From a candidate division WWE3 bacterium RIFOXYD1_FULL_39_9 (GTDB lineage: Bacteria; Patescibacteriota; WWE3; UBA101185; UBA10185), in contig MEWG01000050.1 in assembly GCA_001773295.1 (NCBI GenBank), positions 7,210 to 26,035 of the forward strand: a DNA stretch of 18,826 nt, given 5' to 3'. Shown here in pieces: positions 13,737 through 18,826 of the stretch. The notes beneath the pieces were generated by a model. That model was not told the origin of the DNA and searched no databases. It worked only from the letters and a program-made list of their open reading frames with translations. Numbering within the stretch: position 1 is the stretch's first letter; the number at the start of each line of letters is the position of its first letter. The position numbers and the translations under genes are program-made.

Positions 13737-15971
13737 TCAGCTTTTGTAATTCTGGAATCTTAAAGCCCTTCTTCGTAAAAATCTTCCAATCGCTAATAGA
13801 ATAGGCAGCCCTGTGGAAAGTCCCATTACCGTGTATCTTATCTGAGATGGCTGAGTAGAATTAGCAAAAGTAAATTTACTTGCAGCGTTTACCTTCACTT
13901 GGATATCTGCAAATGAATCGACTTGGGATACCCACGAAAACATATCCAAACCAAAAGCCAGATTTGAAGGAATTTTAGTTAAGAACATGTCTACCAAAAA
14001 CTCTGAATCGGTAATTACTACGACTCTTCCTTTAGAGTTTTCTGTATCCGGAAAAGGTTCCATAGTTACACCTGCGGTAATCTTGCCTAACTTATCTGCC
14101 GGTAAATCTTGATCCGGTAAAACACTTGCGGTGTCTAATTTCACTCCGCCATAGTCTGAAGTATTTAACAAAGGTTTTATTGTATAACCTGATTCTTTAG
14201 CTTTTCCGCCATCAAAAGTAATTGAACTGGCCCAAGGTAAAGAAACGGCATTAGTCTTCAATTTTAGGATCTGAGCAAGCGGGGATATTGAAGTTCTGAT
14301 CCAAAATGGATAGTTTAAAGCAAAAGTGTTTGCGCCGGTCTGTATATTAAGCTGCTCGTATGCACGGAGGTCATAAATTACATCTTGCCTTAACGTAACT
14401 CCGTACTCTTCCAAAATTTGCTCCAAATTATGATTTATTACCACCGATGTAAAATCGTTATTTACTAAAATCTTATCGAGTAAAAAGACTACACTCCCGC
14501 CATTATTTAAATATGTCCTGACTGCGCTAATTGTTTCTACTTCAAGCGGTTCGGTGGGCCCGGCAATTATCAAAACGTGAATATTTTGATCAATTTCCTT
14601 GATCTCGTCGCTCAAAAAAACCGGCTTTAAATTAAATTGCTTCGACAATTCCTGGTTTAAATATTTGTAGTCGTCGTAAATACTTTTTTCATTATTTCCT
14701 GATAAAAAGCCTAAGGTTTTTTTATCTTTGCTTGTCAATTTGTAAATCAATGTTGTTAACTCGTACTCCAAATCTGCAGTTCCCTGAATAAACGGAATAG
14801 CCTCGGTTCTATTTTCACTATTAATAGTTATTCCAAGGTATCCTTCCTTCGACTGCAGCTCATCTTGCCCGATAATGTTAAATTGCGCTCTTTGTATCCC
14901 GGATGCTAATGCTTTTTGTTCCTCATCTTCGGATACAGAAGGATCTTTTTGTTCATAAATAATTTTACTTTTTGAAGTATTTTTATAGTCCTCTAATACA
15001 TACTGTGTCTCACGCAGGATCGGCGCATATTGAGCTGGAAGGTTTTTTGAAGCATACAAAGTTAAGGTCACGGGAGTATCTAGTTCGAGTAAAACTTTTT
15101 TGGTTGCGCCAGAAAGTGTGTAAATCTTGTTCTGCGTAATGTCTAACCTTAAATTAATTATCGATAATACTCCGCCCGCAATTATCAATGAAGTTATAAG
15201 AAAACCTCCTAACTGAATAGCAAATAACTTTCTTTTTAATTCGTTGGATTTTTGTTTGAAAATTTGTAAATTTGCTTCATAAAGAAATAAAGCAACAAAA
15301 ATAATAAAAAATAAAATATCACTCAAGGTCAGAATTCCACGCGAAAGTGCGTTGTAGTGATTGGCTAACGAAAACTTTTCCAAAAAACTTCCTACCGTAG
15401 ACGGGAGGCTAATTGTGACTAATTCCGTTCCAAAAACCACAAAAATAAATCCGGAAAAAACTGTTAGTAAAAGCGAAGCAATTTGGGAAGAAAATAATGA
15501 AGAAATAAAAATTCCCAAAGATACCAGTGCGGCTGAAAAGAATAGAGCGCCAATAATTTGGCTGGCATAAATCCCCCAATCCAAAGGTCCGTAGTTATTA
15601 AATGAAATAGCCAACGGCAGAGTAAATAATAAAACAACACCAACAAACAAGAATGTGCTTAAAAATTTACTTAACACTAATTCCCAGATCTTTACCGGAT
15701 GAGTGAGAATTAATTCTAACGTACCGTCGTCTTTCTCTTTGGATATCGCTCCCATTGTCAGTGCCGGTATAAAAATTAAACTTATCCACGGAAAAAGATT
15801 AAATAATGTAGCTAAAGACGATTCGCCTATAACAAAAACATTTCGGAAGAAAAGAAATTCCCAAATTAGCAGAAATACTATTCCCACTACATAAGTCGCG
15901 GGGTTATCTACAAAGCCAACCAGCTCCTTGCGTATCAAAATTAAGATATTTCTAAAATTTATTTTTTTCAT
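13737..15971 (-). CDS. ABC-2 permease fused to a GldG-type domain (GldF-GldG fusion)
   Basis: 744 residues. Residues 1-240 are an ABC-2 permease like GldF with six hydrophobic segments and the TMGAISKEKDDGTLELILTHP stretch (about 72-92; Glu/Gly/Thr-rich loop typical of this family). Residues 250-740 are a GldG/ABC-transporter auxiliary region (PF09822): a membrane helix (about 254-274), the NLRLDITQNKIYTLS hallmark, a large extracytoplasmic part (IAGPTEPL, GGSVVFLLDK) and a C-terminal helix (about 708-728) with a basic end (RRRALRFQ). In Bacteroidetes GldA-GldF-GldG serves gliding/secretion; fused forms occur in many other bacteria with unknown cargo. Its ATG overlaps the stop of the ATPase gene by 4 nt (ATGA), indicating translational coupling. 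Confidence 0.9.
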   Translation of the reverse strand: MKKINFRNILILIRKELVGFVDNPATYVVGIVFLLIWEFLFFRNVFVIGESSLATLFNLFPWISLIFIPALTMGAISKEKDDGTLELILTHPVKIWELVLSKFLSTFLFVGVVLLFTLPLAISFNNYGPLDWGIYASQIIGALFFSAALVSLGIFISSLFSSQIASLLLTVFSGFIFVVFGTELVTISLPSTVGSFLEKFSLANHYNALSRGILTLSDILFFIIFVALFLYEANLQIFKQKSNELKRKLFAIQLGGFLITSLIIAGGVLSIINLRLDITQNKIYTLSGATKKVLLELDTPVTLTLYASKNLPAQYAPILRETQYVLEDYKNTSKSKIIYEQKDPSVSEDEEQKALASGIQRAQFNIIGQDELQSKEGYLGITINSENRTEAIPFIQGTADLEYELTTLIYKLTSKDKKTLGFLSGNNEKSIYDDYKYLNQELSKQFNLKPVFLSDEIKEIDQNIHVLIIAGPTEPLEVETISAVRTYLNNGGSVVFLLDKILVNNDFTSVVINHNLEQILEEYGVTLRQDVIYDLRAYEQLNIQTGANTFALNYPFWIRTSISPLAQILKLKTNAVSLPWASSITFDGGKAKESGYTIKPLLNTSDYGGVKLDTASVLPDQDLPADKLGKITAGVTMEPFPDTENSKGRVVVITDSEFLVDMFLTKIPSNLAFGLDMFSWVSQVDSFADIQVKVNAASKFTFANSTQPSQIRYTVMGLSTGLPILLAIGRFLRRRALRFQNYKS

Positions 15972-16888
15972 CTTGTTAACTGCTTAAATATTTCTTCCAA
16001 GTTGTGTCCCTTTTCGGTAAGTTCCCAAACTTTCCAGTTATTTTCTTTTGCCAAATCAAATAATGCTGGTTGAATTACTGAATCAAAATCTACAATAAGT
16101 TCCACTTTGTACCTGTCATCCGAAACTTTAGTAAATTTTACTTCCCTAATATCATTAAGTTTTTTTATTTGTGATTCAACTTTCTTTCCTTCAACTTCAA
16201 AGAATATTGTTTTCACGTTCAGTGCGGATTTAGAAATTTCACTTATCGAGCCGTCTCCTACCTTTTGCCCTTTATTAATTATTACGATTCTGGAGCACAT
16301 TGATTCAACCTCTTGTAAAACGTGCGTACTAATTAAAACCGTATGGTTAATTGATAATTCTTTGATTAAATCCCGTATTTCAACTCTTTGAGATGGGTCG
16401 AGACCTTCTGTAGGTTCGTCCATAATCACAATTTCTGGTTTATGTATAAGAGCCGATGCAATACCAACTCGTTGTTTAAACCCTTTTGATAACTCGCTAA
16501 TAGGGCGGTAAAAAACTTTAGACAAATTCGCAGACTTAACAACAAAATCTAGTGCATCTTTTAGATCAGTATTTTTTATGCCTTTTAAAGATGCGGAGTA
16601 TTTCAAGAAATCCGAGACGATCATATCCTTGTATAAAGGGTTATTTTCAGGCAGATATCCGATTAGCTTAAGAGCACCTATCGAATCTTTTTTAATAGAA
16701 ATTCCGTTTACCAAGACATCGCCGGCATCAGGATGAAAAAATCCCGTCATTATTCGCATTGTCGTGGTTTTTCCTGCACCATTAGGGCCTAACAAACCCA
16801 CAACTTCACCGTTTTTAATCGAAAACGATAGATCGTCGACTGCTTTTATATCATCAAAAGATTTAGAGATATTTTTAACTTCAATCAT
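15968..16888 (-). CDS. GldA-type ABC transporter ATP-binding protein
   Basis: 306 residues. Walker A G34-P-N-G-A-G-K-T41, signature L133-S-K-G-F-K-Q-R, Walker B ending D157-E158, D-loop GLDP and switch His189 are intact. The C-terminal 90 residues (about 215-306) are the extra domain of ABC-2 type ATPases. It pairs with the fused permease whose start overlaps its stop. It begins 18 nt after the ROK gene; no Shine-Dalgarno is evident, and the A/T-rich run before the ATG (TTAAATAT) does not match the leaderless pattern well, so it is probably read through from the ROK gene. Confidence 0.95.
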   Translation of the reverse strand: MIEVKNISKSFDDIKAVDDLSFSIKNGEVVGLLGPNGAGKTTTMRIMTGFFHPDAGDVLVNGISIKKDSIGALKLIGYLPENNPLYKDMIVSDFLKYSASLKGIKNTDLKDALDFVVKSANLSKVFYRPISELSKGFKQRVGIASALIHKPEIVIMDEPTEGLDPSQRVEIRDLIKELSINHTVLISTHVLQEVESMCSRIVIINKGQKVGDGSISEISKSALNVKTIFFEVEGKKVESQIKKLNDIREVKFTKVSDDRYKVELIVDFDSVIQPALFDLAKENNWKVWELTEKGHNLEEIFKQLTR

Positions 16889-16906
16889 ATATTTAACGGG
16901 CGGGAA

Positions 16907-17743
16907 TTAACTCTTTAACAACTGTTCGAGTTGAACAAAACCTCCAATTACCCCCGACTTATCCTCAAATGCAGACTTCACTATTTTAGGCGGGGCAAAG
17001 AAATTGTAATCCTTCAATTTGGAAGAAACCCCGTCTATAAAATACTCAAACTTATCGGAAATTCCGCCGCCGATAACTATTATATCCGGGCCCCACAACA
17101 AGACAATATTTGAAATTCCAGTCGCCAGATTGTTTCCATATCTCAACCAAATTCCCCGATCAACACACGTGTCGGCTTTTTGGCCATATAAATTTTCAAA
17201 ACTTAAACCGGATGTATATGCTTCCAGACTACCGACGTATCCCAAATTATCTGAAGCGGTGTTGTCAAAGTTAATTATCATATGTCCGGGCTCAGACACT
17301 TTTCGATTTTTATTTATTTCACTATTTTCTATTAATGCCCCGCCTACTCCCGTACCTAGAGTTAAGTAAGCTACAGAATAGTACCCTACTCCGGAACCGC
17401 GCACAGCCTCGCTTAATGCACCTAAAGCGGCATCGTTTTCTAAGACCAGCTTACTCCCCGAAAACGCCGATAATAAATCAGACAGCAAAACGCCATTGAG
17501 TTCCGGATAATTTGGGGCTCTTTGGATTGCTGAAGTTTCCCGAACTACTACACCCGGAACACCGACACAAATGCCTTCTATCGGTCTACCACCAGCAAGT
17601 ATATTAATAGTTTCTTCGATCTTAGCTTTTTGTTCGGGTAAAGAATGTATTGAATCAAATATCGTTAGCTCTGAAATATCCTTAAGATTTTCTGAAGAAG
17701 CTATTCTAGTGTTTGTTCCGCCTATATCTATTGAAATATACAT
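16907..17743 (-). CDS. ROK-family sugar kinase lacking the zinc cysteines
   Basis: 278 residues from the ATG at 17743; an in-frame ATG at 17785 lies upstream of the promoter and is rejected. ATP motifs D6-I-G-G-T-N-T-R and G130-T-G-V-G-G, and catalytic L-E-N-D104, are present (PF00480). The ROK signature histidine is present in E151-P-G-H154, but the following CxCGxxGC zinc motif is lost: the three cysteine positions read D165, L167 and S172, while G168, G171 and E174 remain. It likely phosphorylates glucose or another hexose (possibly N-acetylmannosamine or glucosamine). Supplying glucose 6-phosphate to the cupin isomerase is a plausible link. It is first in a minus-strand group with the GldA/GldFG genes, and divergent from the coiled-coil gene at 17839. 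Confidence 0.9.
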   Translation of the reverse strand: MYISIDIGGTNTRIASSENLKDISELTIFDSIHSLPEQKAKIEETINILAGGRPIEGICVGVPGVVVRETSAIQRAPNYPELNGVLLSDLLSAFSGSKLVLENDAALGALSEAVRGSGVGYYSVAYLTLGTGVGGALIENSEINKNRKVSEPGHMIINFDNTASDNLGYVGSLEAYTSGLSFENLYGQKADTCVDRGIWLRYGNNLATGISNIVLLWGPDIIVIGGGISDKFEYFIDGVSSKLKDYNFFAPPKIVKSAFEDKSGVIGGFVQLEQLLKS

Positions 17744-17755
17744 ATATCTACCGAA

Positions 17756-17785
17756 AGTATACCTAAAATTTTTGCTTATAAGCAA
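17756..17785 (-). promoter_or_regulatory. Promoter of the ROK kinase
   Basis: TTGCTT (17780-17785), 18 nt, then TATACT (17756-17761) on the minus strand, 12 nt before the ATG at 17743; predicted leader about 5-6 nt, no Shine-Dalgarno. The -35 lies inside the palindrome at 17771-17786. Confidence 0.5.
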
Positions 17786-17786
17786 A
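17771..17786. promoter_or_regulatory. Perfect 16-nt palindrome, candidate operator
   Basis: TTTGCTTATAAGCAAA reads the same on both strands. It covers the -35 box of the ROK promoter. Such a palindrome in a divergent promoter suits a dimeric repressor or activator. Function is inference. Confidence 0.6.
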
Positions 17787-17808
17787 GTTTGCGTGTGGTA
17801 AACTTTGC
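17782..17808. promoter_or_regulatory. Second inverted repeat sharing the GCAAA half site
   Basis: GCAAAGTTT (17782-17790) and AAACTTTGC (17800-17808) are perfect 9-nt arms separated by 9 nt. The left arm shares GCAAA with the 16-nt palindrome and the right arm overlaps the -35 of the 17839 promoter. Three TTTGC/GCAAA half sites thus lie in about 40 nt. Confidence 0.55.
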
Positions 17809-17832
17809 AACCTTAAAATTAAACACTATAAT
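17804..17832 (+). promoter_or_regulatory. Leaderless promoter of the exported coiled-coil gene
   Basis: TTTGCA (17804-17809), 17 nt, then a perfect TATAAT (17827-17832), 6 nt before the ATG at 17839. Transcription should start on the A of the ATG. No Shine-Dalgarno. Confidence 0.65.
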
Positions 17833-17838
17833 GTACAA

Positions 17839-18552
17839 ATGACAAAGAAATCTACATTTATTATAGCCTCTTTATTCTCATTAATTGGTTTTCTAGCTCT
17901 TACAAGTACTGCCTCGGCTTTTAGTGCTGAAGAAAGCGGATGCACACGCCCCACAGAAAAAAACAGCGAACAAATTGAAAACTATAAAGACTGCATCAGA
18001 GAATACAAAGAAAAATATAGAGAAGAACATGAAGAAAAAGTACGCGAACTTAAGCGTGAACGTGAAGAAAAGAAATTAGAACTCAAAGAAAATATAGCCG
18101 AAAGATGTAACTTAACCGAAGAGAAAGTAGACGAGAAGATTGAACAATTCAGAGAGTCGCAAGCTAAACATTTGGAAAGATATGAAGCACTAAAGGAAAA
18201 GTTAGCTAACCTAATAGCCAGACTTGAAGAAAATGGCTACGACGTTACTGAATTGCAAAACGATTTAATCGTTCTGGAAGAAAAAATTGCAGTACTATCC
18301 GAAAAATTTGAGGCTTTTGTTGTTCAATTAGAAGAAACTGCAGACTATGAGTGCGGTAATTCAGACGGAAATTTTGTAGCGGCCATGAAAGAAGCAAAAG
18401 ATGCTTTGGCAGAAGTTCGAACAGCGACATTGGATGTTAAAACTTATTACGTTGAGACTGTTAAACCAGACATTGTTGCTTTAAGAGATCAGATTCGCGA
18501 AACATCCAAAGAAGATTCGAGGATGCTAAAGCCGTCAAATAGTATTAATTGA
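17839..18552 (+). CDS. Exported coiled-coil protein, unknown
   Basis: 237 residues. A clear signal peptide: MTKK, hydrophobic core (about 7-22), and A25-S-A27 as cleavage site. The mature part is almost all charged helix: residues 45-105 are Glu/Lys/Arg-rich with heptad spacing, then a second helical region (105-165) with DLIVLEEKIAVL-type repeats, and a final helix (about 180-225). Four cysteines remain after cleavage (35, 52, 94 and 175 by position), possibly two disulfides. No family recognised. It is transcribed from the divergent promoter shared with the ROK kinase and followed 40 nt later by a Pro/Gln-repeat membrane protein. A secreted or periplasm-like structural or metal-binding role is a guess. 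Confidence 0.75.
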   Translation: MTKKSTFIIASLFSLIGFLALTSTASAFSAEESGCTRPTEKNSEQIENYKDCIREYKEKYREEHEEKVRELKREREEKKLELKENIAERCNLTEEKVDEKIEQFRESQAKHLERYEALKEKLANLIARLEENGYDVTELQNDLIVLEEKIAVLSEKFEAFVVQLEETADYECGNSDGNFVAAMKEAKDALAEVRTATLDVKTYYVETVKPDIVALRDQIRETSKEDSRMLKPSNSIN

Positions 18553-18579
18553 CGATCGATCAAAGTAATTAATTATAAA
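18549..18579 (+). promoter_or_regulatory. Possible promoter of the right-edge gene
   Basis: TTGACG (18549-18554) overlaps the stop of the previous gene; TATAAA (18574-18579) follows after 19 nt, longer than ideal. The -10 is 13 nt before the ATG at 18593. A weak AAGG (18578-18581) lies 11 nt before the ATG. Confidence 0.4.
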
Positions 18580-18592
18580 GGTTTTAATTAAC

Positions 18593-18826
18593 ATGAACGA
18601 GGAAAATCAGACAGATCAAGTACCGATGCAGGAACCAGTACAACAGCCCGTGCAAGAACCGGTACAACAGCCAATGCAGAACCAAATGCCTCCTGCAGCG
18701 CAAGCTCCGCAAATGCCTAAAGCGCCTGCGGATAAATCAAATTTTTATTGGGCAATTGCTCTTTTAGCAATGGCCTTGTTCTTTGCTTTTGGAGTACTTC
18801 TAACTTATCTTGGATTAACCAAAAAA
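18593..18826 (+). CDS. Pro/Gln-rich membrane protein, partial (C-terminus beyond right edge)
   Basis: 78 codons open to the window end. Residues 1-45 are Gln/Pro/Met/Val-rich with two exact-length 8-residue units (QEPVQQPV, QEPVQQPM) and more loosely repeated QMP motifs. Then comes a hydrophobic segment (about 52-73, WAIALLAMALFFAFGVLLTYL) and LTKK at the edge. The layout, a disordered Pro/Gln cytoplasmic tail before a first membrane helix, is frequent in small-genome bacteria with unknown function. The start ATG is the only one giving the whole repeat; promoter evidence is moderate. What follows the helix is outside the window. Confidence 0.75.
   Translation, partial: MNEENQTDQVPMQEPVQQPVQEPVQQPMQNQMPPAAQAPQMPKAPADKSNFYWAIALLAMALFFAFGVLLTYLGLTKK
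18629..18676 (+). repeat. Two tandem 24-nt coding repeats
   Basis: Unit 1 (18629-18652) and unit 2 (18653-18676) differ at only a few bases (third positions and one GTG/ATG change) and encode QEPVQQP followed by V or M. A partial third unit begins at 18677. Confidence 0.85.

Noticed and set aside
17744..17785. Upstream ATG start for the ROK kinase
   Set aside because: The extension crosses the predicted promoter and adds residues before the normal ROK N-terminus (DIGGTN close to the start).
1..18826. Alternative genetic code (UGA as glycine)
   Set aside because: Several intact genes end at TGA in the expected place, and no domain is interrupted by in-frame TGA.
1..18826. CRISPR array, tRNA or rRNA gene, insertion sequence
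   Set aside because: No spaced direct repeats, no cloverleaf or rRNA-like stretches, and no transposase or terminal inverted repeats were seen on reading both strands; weak or short tRNAs could still be missed by eye.

Overview
The window looks like chromosomal DNA of a small-genome, AT-leaning bacterium, most plausibly a member of the Candidate Phyla Radiation (Patescibacteria). The pointers are many short hypothetical membrane or exported proteins, an archaeal-type cupin glucose-6-phosphate isomerase, a GldF-GldG fusion, compact spacing, and mostly leaderless genes. This taxonomic call is inference; there is no rRNA or marker gene here. TGA is used as a normal stop (for example at 1204, 15968 and 18550), so the UGA=Gly code of Gracilibacteria/Absconditabacteria does not apply.

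Left end (1-2545): a membrane-protein gene that runs off the left edge (1-644, minus, distinctly GC-richer than the rest, strong Shine-Dalgarno), a half-size EamA transporter, a HisB-N/GmhB-type HAD phosphatase, and a divergent membrane-anchored coiled-coil protein.

Copper block (2574-6628): an operon of a CsoR-type copper-sensing repressor, an HMA-SafE-cupredoxin fusion and a CopA-type Cu(I) P-type ATPase. A perfect TTGACA/extended -10 promoter precedes it, and a C-tract/G-tract element that overlaps the first ribosome binding site is the likely CsoR operator.

Middle (6655-10553): an exported six-cysteine protein (minus), a small GC-richer orphan gene with its own promoter, strong Shine-Dalgarno and a textbook two-tier terminator, then a short-chain dehydrogenase and an ABC exporter.

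Redox and surface block (10577-13731): a ferric-reductase-like transmembrane flavocytochrome, an extremely Asp/Glu-rich surface protein, and the cupin-type glucose-6-phosphate isomerase.

Right end (13737-18826): a minus-strand group of ROK kinase, GldA-type ATPase and a GldF-GldG fusion permease (the last two overlap by 4 nt). Across a palindrome-rich divergent promoter lies an exported coiled-coil protein, followed by the start of a Pro/Gln-repeat membrane protein that runs off the right edge.

The main genome-scale signal is that about ten genes have a TATAAT-like -10 box only 5-12 nt before the start codon and no Shine-Dalgarno, so they should be transcribed as leaderless mRNAs. Only three genes (1-644, csoR, 7427-7762) show a true leader with a strong Shine-Dalgarno.
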